A stretch of DNA of 29,458 nucleotides from an uncultured Eubacteriales bacterium (GCA_900546315.1 URCP01000026.1:1-29458); one strand, 5' to 3'. Counted from the stretch's first letter, positions 6,686 to 14,442 are shown. The notes: generated by a model not told the origin, from the letters alone. Program-made: numbers and translations.

Positions 6686-6714
6686 TTGATTTCCGCATGG
6701 ATAAGTGTTAGAAT
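6686..6714 (+). promoter_or_regulatory. Candidate promoter of the AraC gene
   Basis: TTGATT (6686-6691), 17-bp spacer and TAGAAT (6709-6714). Transcription would start near 6721, which supports the ATG at 6759 rather than an upstream start at 6705. Confidence 0.55.
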
Positions 6715-6758
6715 TAAATGAAAAGGTCAGAGTAATCCGACACACAGGAGGAACCGCA

Positions 6759-7610
6759 ATGAAGAATTACCGCAAAACAGATTATTTCGAGACCGGAAGC
6801 GACATTTCGATAACGAAGAGGTGTCATAGTCCGGGAGACGTCGCGGAGCATACGCATGAGTTCGCGGAGCTTGTGTATGTGTTTTCGGGGACGGGAGCGC
6901 AGGTGGTGGATGGGGTGTCCTATCCGGTGCGGCGCGGGGCGGTGATATTTATAAATTACGGGTCGGTGCATGATATCAGACCTGAGACGCCGATGACGCA
7001 GCTGGATGTATTGTTGTCTCCGGGCTTCATTTCGCGTGAGCTTGCGGGGTGTGACAATTTTCTTGAGATACTTGCGCTGTCGCAGTTTTCGGAGCTGCGG
7101 GAGTTCACCGGCGCGGAGATACCCTTCACGGCGTTCGACGGGGAGGAGATGCTGTTCGTGGAGTCGCTGTTCCGAAGGATGCTCGATGAGTATACGAGAC
7201 GGCGTATCGGCTATGAGGCGGAGATACGCGGCTGTCTGTCGATAATATTCAGTGAGCTGATACGAAGGCTGACCGGCGGGAACCGCCCGCCCTGCCGTAT
7301 ACCTGCGGGTATACTTGAGTATATCGACGCGAACCTCGGAGAGAAGCTGACCGCGGAGAAGATCGCGGAGCGCTGCTTCTACAATCCGAACTATTTCGGC
7401 GAGGTTTTCAAGCGCACCTTCGGCGTGTCGCTGAAGGACTATATCCGCGAACGGCGCGTGAACGAGGCGGCGCGGCTGCTCCGGCTGACTGACCTTTCGA
7501 TCGACGAGATAATGGACAGGGTCGGCTTCACGAACCGCACCGATTTCTGGCGGCATTTCGAGAATGTGTTCTCGATGACCCCGGCTGAGTTCAGAAACAG
7601 CGTGAAATGA
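6759..7610 (+). CDS. AraC-family transcriptional regulator with cupin sensor domain
   Basis: A 283-residue regulator of normal length. Residues about 25-90 form a cupin sensor domain (HTHEFAELVYVFSGTGAQVVDG, then VRRGAVIFINYGSVHDI). The last 100 residues hold the two AraC helix-turn-helix units (LTAEKIAERCFYNPNYFGEVFKRTFG, then SIDEIMDRVGFTNRTDFWRHFENVFSMTPAEFR). The ATG has AGGAGG seven bases upstream. The solute-binding lipoprotein gene follows 125 bases later in the same direction with its own promoter, so this regulator is a good candidate to control it in response to a sugar; that link is inference from position. Confidence 0.93.
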   Translation: MKNYRKTDYFETGSDISITKRCHSPGDVAEHTHEFAELVYVFSGTGAQVVDGVSYPVRRGAVIFINYGSVHDIRPETPMTQLDVLLSPGFISRELAGCDNFLEILALSQFSELREFTGAEIPFTAFDGEEMLFVESLFRRMLDEYTRRRIGYEAEIRGCLSIIFSELIRRLTGGNRPPCRIPAGILEYIDANLGEKLTAEKIAERCFYNPNYFGEVFKRTFGVSLKDYIRERRVNEAARLLRLTDLSIDEIMDRVGFTNRTDFWRHFENVFSMTPAEFRNSVK

Positions 7611-7653
7611 TATATGACCTGTGGCTTTGATACTGAATCCCTGTTTTTTGTTA

Positions 7654-7682
7654 TTCCATTTGGCGGACAGATGTGGTATAAT
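7654..7682 (+). promoter_or_regulatory. Promoter of the solute-binding lipoprotein gene (extended -10)
   Basis: TATAAT (7677-7682) with an extended -10 in GATGTGGTATAAT. The -35 position carries TTCCAT (7654-7659), a poor match. The same TTCCAT plus GATGTGGTATAAT combination occurs at 11120-11148. A weak -35 fits a promoter that needs an activator such as the adjacent AraC protein. Confidence 0.75.
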
Positions 7683-7692
7683 GTAATAAAAG

Positions 7693-7710
7693 ATCCGGCG
7701 TGTGCCGGAT
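7693..7710 (+). other. 5'-terminal mRNA hairpin
   Basis: ATCCGGC-GTGT-GCCGGAT, a perfect 7-bp stem with a 4-nt loop, begins about four bases after the predicted transcription start of the lipoprotein gene. It has no T-run. A stabilising 5' stem-loop is the simplest reading. Confidence 0.6.
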
Positions 7711-7735
7711 TTCACAGGGAAAGGTATAAGTCAAA

Positions 7736-9193
7736 ATGAAAAAGGAAAAGACAAAATTTTTTACACTGATACTGACGGCTCTGCTCCTGACCTCCTGCGG
7801 GGGCGCGGCGCAGACGCCGGATGTGACCGGCACTACCGACGGCGGGAGCGATACGGTCAGCTCCGCGACGGACGAGACGGAGTCCCCTCTGCCGGAGCGC
7901 GACTACGGCGGATATGAGTTCCGTATGTTCATCCGCGGCGACGACGCGTTCATCCCGGATATGTGGGCGGAGGATCTTGACGGTGAAACGATGAACGACG
8001 CTATCTTCGAGCGTAACCGCCGGGTGTCCGAGACGTATGGGGTGAATTTCAAAATGTTCAGCGTGAGCGGCGACGACGAGGGCAAGGAAGCGATGAACAC
8101 GATAATGGCGGGCGACGACTCGTATGATATTCTCGTATGCCACGCAAGACGTCTGTCGCAGTATTCGCACAACGACCTGCTGCTCGAGTGGAACGACAAT
8201 CTGCCGTATATCGACCTTGACGGCGAGTGGTGGAACCAGGACGCGCGGGATAATCTCTCGATAGCGGGCAAGCTTTATACCTGCGCCGGAGATATCAGCT
8301 ACATGAACCTCGGCGCGGCTGACTGTATGTTCTACAATAAGCGTATTCTCGCGGATATCGGCGCGGATGATATCTATGACACGGTCCGTGATGGCAACTG
8401 GACGCTCGACGTCTTCTCGGAGCTTGTGAAAAAGGGCGCGTCCGACCTGAACGGAGACGCGAAGATAAGCGAGGAGGACGACCGTCTCGGCTATGTGACG
8501 ACAGAGTGGATAGGTCCGATACAGGTTCTCTACTCCGGCGGTCAGAGAATATGGAAGAAGGACGACGCGGGAAAGGTGTATCTCTCCCTGAATACCGAGC
8601 GCACGGTCGATATATTTGACAAGTTCTTCAAGATGACAGATTCCGACTCGGCGTATATCATCCCGGACTGGCGTTCGGAGAGGCTCGTGGAGTTCTTCAC
8701 GACCGGAAGATCGCTGTTTGTCGACATGAACGTCAAGAATGTCGCGCTTTTCCGCGGCATGAACGACGACTTCGGAATTCTGCCGTGGCCGAAATTCGAC
8801 GCGGCTGAGGAGAAATACCGCGCGAACGTCGACGCCGGCTGCAATATGGTCGCGGTTCCGGTGACGAACCCGGATCCGGAGCGCACTTCGATAATAATAG
8901 AGGCGCTCTGCCGCGACGGAAGCAAGAATGTCATGCCGCTCTACTATGAGACTGTCCTTCAGTCGAAATACACGCGGGACGACGATTCTGTCCAGATGCT
9001 TGACATAATCAGGGACGGCAGAGTCTTTGACCTCGGGTACTATTATTGGGACGTCATGAGTCTGTTCAACAGCACCGGCAGGGATCTCTCGCTCGACGCG
9101 GATCACAATTTCCCGAGATATTACGCGGAAAAGGAATCAATGGCGAAGGCGAAGATTGACGAGGTCAACGAGCACTTCTTCGAGGGCAGATAA
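7736..9193 (+). CDS. Extracellular solute-binding lipoprotein (carbohydrate ABC-type)
   Basis: A 485-residue exported lipoprotein. It opens with a lysine-rich n-region and hydrophobic core and has the lipobox LTSC with the lipidated cysteine at position 21, followed by a glycine/threonine-rich tether. The mature part (GGYEFRMFIRG, MNTIMAGDDSYDILVCH, LPYIDLDGEWWNQDARDNLSIAGKLYTCAGDISYMNL) matches family 1 solute-binding proteins of Clostridia, which bind sugars or oligosaccharides at the cell surface for an ABC importer. AAAGG lies before the ATG. No permease or ATPase gene is adjacent, so it must share an importer encoded elsewhere. The AraC regulator just upstream probably controls it. Confidence 0.92.
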   Translation: MKKEKTKFFTLILTALLLTSCGGAAQTPDVTGTTDGGSDTVSSATDETESPLPERDYGGYEFRMFIRGDDAFIPDMWAEDLDGETMNDAIFERNRRVSETYGVNFKMFSVSGDDEGKEAMNTIMAGDDSYDILVCHARRLSQYSHNDLLLEWNDNLPYIDLDGEWWNQDARDNLSIAGKLYTCAGDISYMNLGAADCMFYNKRILADIGADDIYDTVRDGNWTLDVFSELVKKGASDLNGDAKISEEDDRLGYVTTEWIGPIQVLYSGGQRIWKKDDAGKVYLSLNTERTVDIFDKFFKMTDSDSAYIIPDWRSERLVEFFTTGRSLFVDMNVKNVALFRGMNDDFGILPWPKFDAAEEKYRANVDAGCNMVAVPVTNPDPERTSIIIEALCRDGSKNVMPLYYETVLQSKYTRDDDSVQMLDIIRDGRVFDLGYYYWDVMSLFNSTGRDLSLDADHNFPRYYAEKESMAKAKIDEVNEHFFEGR

Positions 9194-9202
9194 GAAGACA
9201 GC

Positions 9203-9221
9203 GCGGGCGATCACTGCCCGC
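9203..9221 (+). other. Hairpin downstream of the lipoprotein gene
   Basis: GCGGGC/GCCCGC with a 7-nt loop lies ten bases after the stop codon. No T-run follows, so it is a weak terminator candidate or an mRNA-end protecting structure. Confidence 0.35.
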
Positions 9222-9270
9222 CGCCGGAAGCCCGATCTGCGCGGTTTTACATAATAAATACAATTCCGAC

Positions 9271-9315
9271 TTGACAACACGCCGGACGTGGTATATAATA
9301 ATACTATCGTCCGGC
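9271..9315 (+). promoter_or_regulatory. Promoter of the phosphatase-deformylase pair with inverted repeat around the -10
   Basis: A perfect TTGACA (9271-9276), 17-bp spacer and TATAAT (9294-9299). GCCGGACG (9281-9288) and its complement (9308-9315) flank the -10 with 19 bp between, a candidate operator. A T-run follows the right arm, but the left arm lies upstream of the transcription start, so it is not a terminator of this transcript. Confidence 0.8.
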
Positions 9316-9410
9316 TTTTTGCCGTCCGTACGCGGAGGGAGACGGGATGAAAGGCTGACTTCGCGAAAAACCGGATTTATTTCATGTACGAGGAAGGAAC
9401 GGGAATCTTA

Positions 9411-9887
9411 ATGTATGGCATAGTGTTTGTCTGTCACGGAAATATCTGCCGCTCGCCGATGGCTGAGTTCATCCTGCGGGATCTTCTCGCGAAGAGCGGC
9501 GCGCGCGGCAATTTCATCATAACTTCCCGCGGGGTCTCGGACGAGGAGATACGCCGGGGAGTCGGCGCGCCGGTTTATCCGCCCGCGGCGGCGGAGCTTG
9601 AGGCGCACGGAATCGACTGCCGCGGGAAGCGCGCGCAGAAGCTCAGCCCCGCCGAGTATGGCTCGAACGATCTCATCGTCTGCATGGACGCCGGAAATGT
9701 CCGCGAGGCGCGCCGGATTTTCGGAGGCGACCCGGAGAAGAAAATACGCCGGATGATGGACTTCACGACCCGCCCGGGAAACGTCGCCGACCCGTGGTAT
9801 TCAGGCAGATTCGATATAACCTACCGCGACATCCGCGAGGCGTGCGAGGGAATCGCCGCGTATATCGTCCGCAACCGCATTTTTTGA
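9411..9887 (+). CDS. Low-molecular-weight protein-tyrosine phosphatase
   Basis: A 158-residue phosphatase of standard size. The P-loop signature is at the N-terminus: VCHGNICRSP with nucleophile C8 and R14. The general acid lies in DPWY (D127). These enzymes remove phosphate from tyrosine (in some members arginine) residues of proteins in the cytoplasm. The ATG at 9411 gives the family's usual start directly before the P-loop, though its GGAAGG is about 13 bases upstream; an in-frame ATG at 9384 has no ribosome site. The leader from the promoter is about 100 bases and contains a three-codon frame (9347-9358) that I do not consider a gene. The deformylase gene follows 15 bases after the stop, so the two form an operon. 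No partner tyrosine kinase is visible. Confidence 0.93.
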   Translation: MYGIVFVCHGNICRSPMAEFILRDLLAKSGARGNFIITSRGVSDEEIRRGVGAPVYPPAAAELEAHGIDCRGKRAQKLSPAEYGSNDLIVCMDAGNVREARRIFGGDPEKKIRRMMDFTTRPGNVADPWYSGRFDITYRDIREACEGIAAYIVRNRIF

Positions 9888-9902
9888 TGAAGGGAAAAAT
9901 AA

Positions 9903-10319
9903 ATGGAAAATGAAATAATACACGACCCGATAATTCTGAGCGCGAAGTGCGCTCCCGTGACCGGAACCGACGAGGACATCGACGACGCGGTCGCGCTTTC
10001 CGAGGTGTTACTCGAAAACAGCGACCGCTGCGTCGGGCTCGCCGCGAACATGATCGGTATCCGGAAACGGATCATCGTCGTGCTGTGTGACGGGTTTCCG
10101 CTCCTGATGCTCAACCCCGAAATAATCAAAAAGTCCGTGCAGTACGACACCGAGGAGGGCTGCCTGTCGATTCCAGGCGTCCGGAAGACCCGCCGGTACA
10201 AAAAGATCAAGGTGAAATACCTCGACCTCGACATGAAGCCGCGCATAGCAACATATGAGGGCGTCACCGCGCAGGCGATTCAGCATGAGATCGACCATCT
10301 TGACGGAATATTGATATAA
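9903..10319 (+). CDS. def: Peptide deformylase family protein with altered motif 1
   Basis: A 138-residue protein, short for a deformylase but complete through motif 3. Metal-binding motifs 2 (EGCLS, C87) and 3 (HEIDH, H128/E129/H132) are intact. Motif 1, normally GxGxAAxQ, reads GLAANMIG: the conserved glutamine is replaced by M50. In E. coli deformylase that glutamine stabilises the reaction intermediate, so activity may be reduced or changed. Deformylases remove the formyl group from new proteins on the ribosome. GAAGGG precedes the ATG. It is the second gene of the phosphatase operon and may be an accessory deformylase rather than the housekeeping one. Confidence 0.85.
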   Translation: MENEIIHDPIILSAKCAPVTGTDEDIDDAVALSEVLLENSDRCVGLAANMIGIRKRIIVVLCDGFPLLMLNPEIIKKSVQYDTEEGCLSIPGVRKTRRYKKIKVKYLDLDMKPRIATYEGVTAQAIQHEIDHLDGILI

Positions 10320-10326
10320 TAAAAAA

Positions 10327-10346
10327 GACCGCCTTCCAAGGCGGTC
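10327..10346 (-). terminator. Intrinsic terminator for the phosphoribosyltransferase gene
   Basis: GACCGCCTT-CC-AAGGCGGTC forms a 9-bp stem. The six A residues at 10321-10326 become a T-run on the minus strand, so it stops leftward transcription from the phosphoribosyltransferase gene. Rightward transcripts from the deformylase gene also cross the hairpin but have no T-run after it. Confidence 0.85.
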
Positions 10347-10376
10347 AGATGTTATATCAACGGTTACGCACAATCC

Positions 10377-10413
10377 TGTAGGGGCGTCAGTCGCTGCGGC
10401 GACCGGTCGCCCG
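10377..10413. repeat. Dispersed intergenic repeat, copy A
   Basis: TGTAGGGGCG and GGTCGCCCG bracket an 18-base centre that itself contains AGTCGC and GCGACC. The same ends occur at 18900-18924. Both copies are intergenic, near gene ends, and can fold back. Confidence 0.65.
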
Positions 10414-10448
10414 CTTTCGTTTGTTGCCCGCTGTTCTTTTGTCTTTAC

Positions 10449-11021
10449 TTAATCTTCCTTAACCGGAATCGGGTCCCCGTTCCTGTCAAACAGCGGCAGC
10501 TTCTGCACATAGCTGATCCCCGGAAGTCCGATAGCGTCGCCTTCCGCGAGGATCGCCATTCTTCCGACGATGTTGCCGCCGGCGCGGTTGACAAGCGCTT
10601 CGAGCGCGTGGAGCGATTCTCCGGTTGATATTACGTCGTCGACTATGAGTACGCGTTTGCCGCGGAGCTTCTTTTCGTCCTCTTCGTCTATGTAGAGGGT
10701 CTGGACCTTGGCGGTGGTGATCGACTTGACTTCGACCTTGATGACGTTTTTCATGTAGAGCTTGGGGGCTTTTCTGGCGAGGACGTAGGTGTTCTTGCCG
10801 GACTGGCGCGCCATTTCGTGCGCGAGCGGGATGCCCTTCGACTCGGCGGTGACGAGAATGTCGAAATCGGGAGCCTTGTCGAGCAGGGCCTTCGCGGAGA
10901 CCTCGGTGAGCTCGACGTCGCCGAAGATGACGAACGCGCCGATATAGAGGTCGTCGGACAGCGGGCAGAGCGGCAGGTCGCGCTTGAGACCCGCGACATC
11001 TATAGTGTAGAATTCTTTCAT
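10449..11021 (-). CDS. Purine-type phosphoribosyltransferase
   Basis: A 190-residue type I phosphoribosyltransferase. The PRPP-binding motif is VLIVDDVISTGES (124-136), and TAESKGIPLAHEMA at 58-71 carries the pyrophosphate loop. These enzymes join a base to PRPP to make a nucleotide. The divergent neighbour is an AzgA-type purine permease, which suggests adenine or hypoxanthine/guanine salvage; the base is not certain from sequence. The chosen ATG has AAGGGA about 11 bases upstream and lies after the predicted transcription start near 11113, whereas the longer open frame begins at 11114. The leader of about 90 bases was checked for a purine riboswitch core and none was recognised. Confidence 0.87.
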   Translation of the reverse strand: MKEFYTIDVAGLKRDLPLCPLSDDLYIGAFVIFGDVELTEVSAKALLDKAPDFDILVTAESKGIPLAHEMARQSGKNTYVLARKAPKLYMKNVIKVEVKSITTAKVQTLYIDEEDEKKLRGKRVLIVDDVISTGESLHALEALVNRAGGNIVGRMAILAEGDAIGLPGISYVQKLPLFDRNGDPIPVKED

Positions 11022-11119
11022 AATGTGATCGTTCCCTTCTGAAAAATATATCTCTGGTCTTTCCCGGCGGAAAAATGATGTGCGCCGGTAAAACATTTCG
11101 CCTGAAAACAACAAATTAT

Positions 11120-11148
11120 ATTATACCACATCCGGAGCAAAAATGGAA
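11120..11148 (-). promoter_or_regulatory. Promoter of the phosphoribosyltransferase gene
   Basis: Minus strand TATAAT (11120-11125) inside GATGTGGTATAAT, with TTCCAT (11143-11148) 17 bp upstream, the same combination as at 7654-7682. Confidence 0.7.
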
Positions 11149-11203
11149 GAGTTTAGCGAAAAATATCCGGTAAATTTTTTTGGAACTTTTTTGCCGGAAC
11201 CCC

Positions 11204-11232
11204 TTGAAATTTGACAGAATATGTGCTATAAT
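11204..11232 (+). promoter_or_regulatory. Promoter of the purine permease gene
   Basis: TTGAAA (11204-11209), 17-bp spacer and TATAAT (11227-11232) with an extended -10 (TGC). A TTGACA at 11211-11216 is only 10 bp from the -10 and cannot be its -35. Transcription starts about 38 bases before the ATG, leaving no room for a riboswitch. Confidence 0.82.
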
Positions 11233-11276
11233 AGGTTGTAAATAATTTTTTACGTCTTTGAAAGGAGTTTCCCAAC

Positions 11277-12683
11277 ATGGAAAAGTTTTTTAAACTCAAG
11301 GAAAACGGCACCAATGTGAAGACGGAATTCATGGCCGGTCTGACCACCTTCTTCGCTATGGTGTACATCCTGATGGTCAACGCGAATATGTTCGCGAATC
11401 CGTTCGGCGACGGCACACCGGTGCTCGGCGTATCTTACGGCGCGATTTATATCGCAACCGCCATTTCGGCTATCGTCGGTACTGTACTGATAGGTCTTCT
11501 CTCCAACCTTCCTCTCGCGCAGGCGAGCGGCATGGGTCTTAACGCGTTTTTCGTCTATACCTGCTGCGTTGGCTTCGGTCTGACCTACGCGAACGCGCTG
11601 GTGCTTGTGCTTATGGACGGCGTTGTCTTCATTCTTCTCACCGTCACCGGTCTCAGAAAGAAGATCTTCACCGCGATTCCTGACGCTGTCAGAAAGTCAA
11701 TTCCTGCCGGCATCGGTCTGTTCATCGCGTTCCTCGGTCTCCAGAACGCGAAGATCGTCATTCCATCCACTTCCACCGGCGTCACGCTCGGCTCGTTCAA
11801 CCTGCTCGCTGTTGAGTGGGGTTCGGTCATGCCGATGCTTGTGACCATCGCGGCTGTCGTCGCAATCGCCGTCATGTCGAAGAAGAATGTCCGCGGAGCA
11901 GTTCTGTGGGGCATCCTCGGCGGCGCGGTTCTCTACTATCTGCTTGGTTTCACCGTTCCGGGCTTCTATCCGCTCGCTATCTCGGTGACGAGTCCGTTCA
12001 CCGCTTTCGGCGAGTTCGGTTCTGAGGCGTTCCTCAAAGTCTTCACCGAGGGCTTTGATTTCTCCCTTTTCGCTGCTGAGCACGGAACCGCTAACCTTGT
12101 TCTCACGATCATCACGACCGCTCTCGCGTTCTGCATGGTTGATATGTTCGATACCATCGGCACCCTGTACGGCGCCTGCGCGCGCGGCAATATGCTGACC
12201 AAGGACGGCGAGGTCCCGAACATGGATAAGGCAATGCTCGCTGACGCTATCGCTACCACTACCGGCGCTGTCTGCGGAACTTCCACCGTCACGACTTTCG
12301 TCGAGTCCTCCGCGGGTGTCGCTGAGGGCGGACGTACCGGTCTTTCCTCGATGTTCACCGCGCTGTTCTTCTTCATCGCGATGTTCCTCTCCCCTGTCGC
12401 ACAGCTCATCCCGAGCTGCGCTACCGCGGCTGCCCTGATTTACGTCGGCGTCCTGATGATGGCGTGCGTAAAGGAAATGGACTGGCACGACGCAGAGGTC
12501 GCCGTCCCGGCGTTCCTCACGATGGCTATGATGCCGTTCTCCTACAACATCTCCTACGGTATAGCTTTCGGTCTCATCTCCTACGTGGCGATCAAGCTCT
12601 TCACCGGCAAGGCAAAGGAAGTCAAGGTCGGCACTTGGGTTATCATGATCCTGTTCTTCCTGATGCTGTTCTTAACACACTGA
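11277..12683 (+). CDS. NCS2-family purine permease (AzgA/PbuG type)
   Basis: A 468-residue polytopic membrane protein with roughly a dozen hydrophobic segments. The N-terminal signature EFMAGLTTFFAMVYILMVNANM and the following LPLAQASGMGLNAFFVYTCC are typical of the AzgA/PbuG/GhxP branch, which imports adenine, guanine or hypoxanthine with protons. VDMFDTIGTLYGACARG and FVESSAGVAEGGRTGL match the conserved substrate-site helices. AAAGGAG lies nine bases before the ATG. It is divergent from the phosphoribosyltransferase gene, so import and conversion to nucleotide are encoded side by side. Codon choice here is enriched in GTC/TTC/ATC, as often seen in well-expressed genes. Confidence 0.95.
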   Translation: MEKFFKLKENGTNVKTEFMAGLTTFFAMVYILMVNANMFANPFGDGTPVLGVSYGAIYIATAISAIVGTVLIGLLSNLPLAQASGMGLNAFFVYTCCVGFGLTYANALVLVLMDGVVFILLTVTGLRKKIFTAIPDAVRKSIPAGIGLFIAFLGLQNAKIVIPSTSTGVTLGSFNLLAVEWGSVMPMLVTIAAVVAIAVMSKKNVRGAVLWGILGGAVLYYLLGFTVPGFYPLAISVTSPFTAFGEFGSEAFLKVFTEGFDFSLFAAEHGTANLVLTIITTALAFCMVDMFDTIGTLYGACARGNMLTKDGEVPNMDKAMLADAIATTTGAVCGTSTVTTFVESSAGVAEGGRTGLSSMFTALFFFIAMFLSPVAQLIPSCATAAALIYVGVLMMACVKEMDWHDAEVAVPAFLTMAMMPFSYNISYGIAFGLISYVAIKLFTGKAKEVKVGTWVIMILFFLMLFLTH

Positions 12684-12708
12684 TTGATCAGCAAAATGAC
12701 AATGAAAA

Positions 12709-12740
12709 CCCCGGAGCGTCGGCTCCGGGGCTCTTTTTTT
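12709..12740 (+). terminator. Intrinsic terminator of the permease gene
   Basis: A perfect 9-bp stem CCCCGGAGC/GCTCCGGGG with loop GTCG is followed by CTC and seven or more T residues. The T-run touches the stop codon of the convergent gene. Confidence 0.95.
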
Positions 12741-14442
12741 ATCTCTCGGCACAAAGCCTGTTGATCTTATTCCTGAGCTTATGCAGCGCGTCCGCGTCCG
12801 GAATCAGCGTATTACTGATCTTCCCGCCGAGCGTTTCCTCGCAGATTTTCAGTGTCTCTTCCCTGCCGATCTTTTTCTCGAGCAGCTTCAGCGCTCTGAG
12901 ATCGTCGAACGCCTCGCCCATCAGCTTTTCCCTTATCGACGGCACGACGTGTCTCCCGCCGGTGACGGTCGGGTACGGCAGACAGCAGTCGCCCGCGTAG
13001 AGCTTGTACCCGTTCGGCGAAACTCTCGGGTCGACCATCCCCGCGCTCAGCCGGTCATAGCAGTAGTTGTAGCCCCAGTGAAGGAATCCCTTCGCGCCGT
13101 AGTACCACATCTGTACGCCGAGCACTCTCGTCCGCGCCGCGGTGTTTGTGATGAGCCGGTTTGTCGAGTTCTTCTCGTAGTACCCGCCGGTGTAGTAGAC
13201 CCAGAAATCCGGGCATTTCCCGAAGAAATTCTCCGCGAACGGCATATCGACGACCGGCTGCCCGACAAGCCCTTTTTCCCAGAAGTCTATGTGCGACATG
13301 GCGTCCGCGGTCAGATATCCGTCAAGCAGGTCGCGGACAACTCCGACGGCTTTCGCGTAGGACTCAAGCTGCTTCGGCACCGGTTCGTCCGAGATGTGGA
13401 ATATCAGCCGCTTTTCGATCCCGACCTCCTTCGCGAACGCGAGGAACGCCATGAGATAAGCGCGTATGAACCCGGAGTATTCCTCTCCCGCGGCGTCGGT
13501 CTCCTGCCCGAAAATTCTTGTCCCGTCTGACAGGTAGATGTTCGGTGCGTGGTACGCGCCCCACTGTGAGAAAAGGTGACAGTGCTCGAACCATTTTATC
13601 CCGCATTTGTCGGCGTGCTCTATGAATATTCTCATTCTGCCGAACCCGAATTTCCACTCCCCGTTCTCGCGTGAGATGTCGACGAGCTGCACGTTCATCC
13701 GCTCCGACCCGATCGGCGTGTCGAGCGGCGGCGTGAACGCCGGGAGAAGCAGAGTGTTCTGCCGGTGCTCGGTCATGTTGCGTATGTATTCGTCAAATAT
13801 CGTGTAAAACTCGTCGCTGTAGAGCTCCACATGGTGCAGGTCACAGAGGCAGTCGCAGTGGAACCAGTTGGTGCAGAACACGTCCTGCTCCGGGAGCTCC
13901 TCGTCGGCGACCTCGAGCGGAATCTCCGCCGTGACGATGTCGTCCGGGTCGGCGAGACTCGTCATTTTTACGGTTATCGTGCGCTTTCCGGGCGTGAGCG
14001 TTTCCCCGTGCGGGTTGAGCGTGAACCAGACCGGGAGCCACATATCGCCGGTGATGTTGATGAGGTTGTCGGTGTCCTTCTCGAAATACGCGTTGTTCCA
14101 CGGCGCGTCGAGCTTTTCGACGACCGGCTCCGAGGGTCTCGGCGAGAGGATGTCCGGGAAAGCTCCGGGTTTGTCGCTCTCAAAGCCCTTTTCGCCGTAG
14201 ACGTTCCCGACGCGGATGACCGGCGCGTAGTCGACTCTCCACGCCTCGACCGGCACGCCCCCGCAGACTGCGGAAACGCTGACCGGCAGGCAGACGCACC
14301 CGTCCTCCGCGCGGCAGAGCGCCTGAAACGAGAAGGTGTCGTTCCGAAGCATGATCTCGCTCCCGGTGAGATACGGCGCGAAGTCCTTTTCGCCCCGCTC
14401 CGGGAGGTGTTTGTATTGTGATGAAACGGTTTTAAGCTGCAT
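12739..14442 (-). CDS. GH123/DUF4091-like glycoside hydrolase-type protein
   Basis: A 567-residue protein without a signal peptide, so probably intracellular. Residues 1-180 are beta-rich (CRAEDGCVCLPVSVSAVCGGVPVE, LTPGKRTITVKMTSL), and the rest fits a TIM barrel followed by a helical tail. RLIFHISDEP near 345-354 contains an adjacent Asp-Glu pair (D352-E353), the catalytic arrangement of GH123 hexosaminidases and the related DUF4091 group. HWGYNYCYD and LPYPTVTGGRHVVPSIREKLMGEAFDDLRALKLLEKK match the conserved end of DUF4091 proteins. AAAGGAG lies seven bases before the ATG. It has its own promoter. A role in releasing N-acetylated hexosamines from glycans is likely but untested. Confidence 0.82.
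   Translation of the reverse strand: MQLKTVSSQYKHLPERGEKDFAPYLTGSEIMLRNDTFSFQALCRAEDGCVCLPVSVSAVCGGVPVEAWRVDYAPVIRVGNVYGEKGFESDKPGAFPDILSPRPSEPVVEKLDAPWNNAYFEKDTDNLINITGDMWLPVWFTLNPHGETLTPGKRTITVKMTSLADPDDIVTAEIPLEVADEELPEQDVFCTNWFHCDCLCDLHHVELYSDEFYTIFDEYIRNMTEHRQNTLLLPAFTPPLDTPIGSERMNVQLVDISRENGEWKFGFGRMRIFIEHADKCGIKWFEHCHLFSQWGAYHAPNIYLSDGTRIFGQETDAAGEEYSGFIRAYLMAFLAFAKEVGIEKRLIFHISDEPVPKQLESYAKAVGVVRDLLDGYLTADAMSHIDFWEKGLVGQPVVDMPFAENFFGKCPDFWVYYTGGYYEKNSTNRLITNTAARTRVLGVQMWYYGAKGFLHWGYNYCYDRLSAGMVDPRVSPNGYKLYAGDCCLPYPTVTGGRHVVPSIREKLMGEAFDDLRALKLLEKKIGREETLKICEETLGGKISNTLIPDADALHKLRNKINRLCAER

Noticed and set aside
7712..9106. Leftward open frame of 464 codons opposite the solute-binding lipoprotein
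   Set aside because: The plus strand has signal peptide, lipobox, promoter and family match; the antisense frame has none.
9347..9358. Three-codon upstream frame before the phosphatase gene
   Set aside because: It has a good GGAGGG in front, but a frame of three codons cannot be supported as a gene or leader peptide without conservation data.
11211..11232. TTGACA with TATAAT before the permease
   Set aside because: The spacing is only 10 bp; TTGAAA at 11204-11209 gives the correct 17 bp.
11022..11276. Purine riboswitch before the purine genes
   Set aside because: The permease leader is only about 38 bases, and I could not recognise the conserved three-way-junction core in the phosphoribosyltransferase leader.
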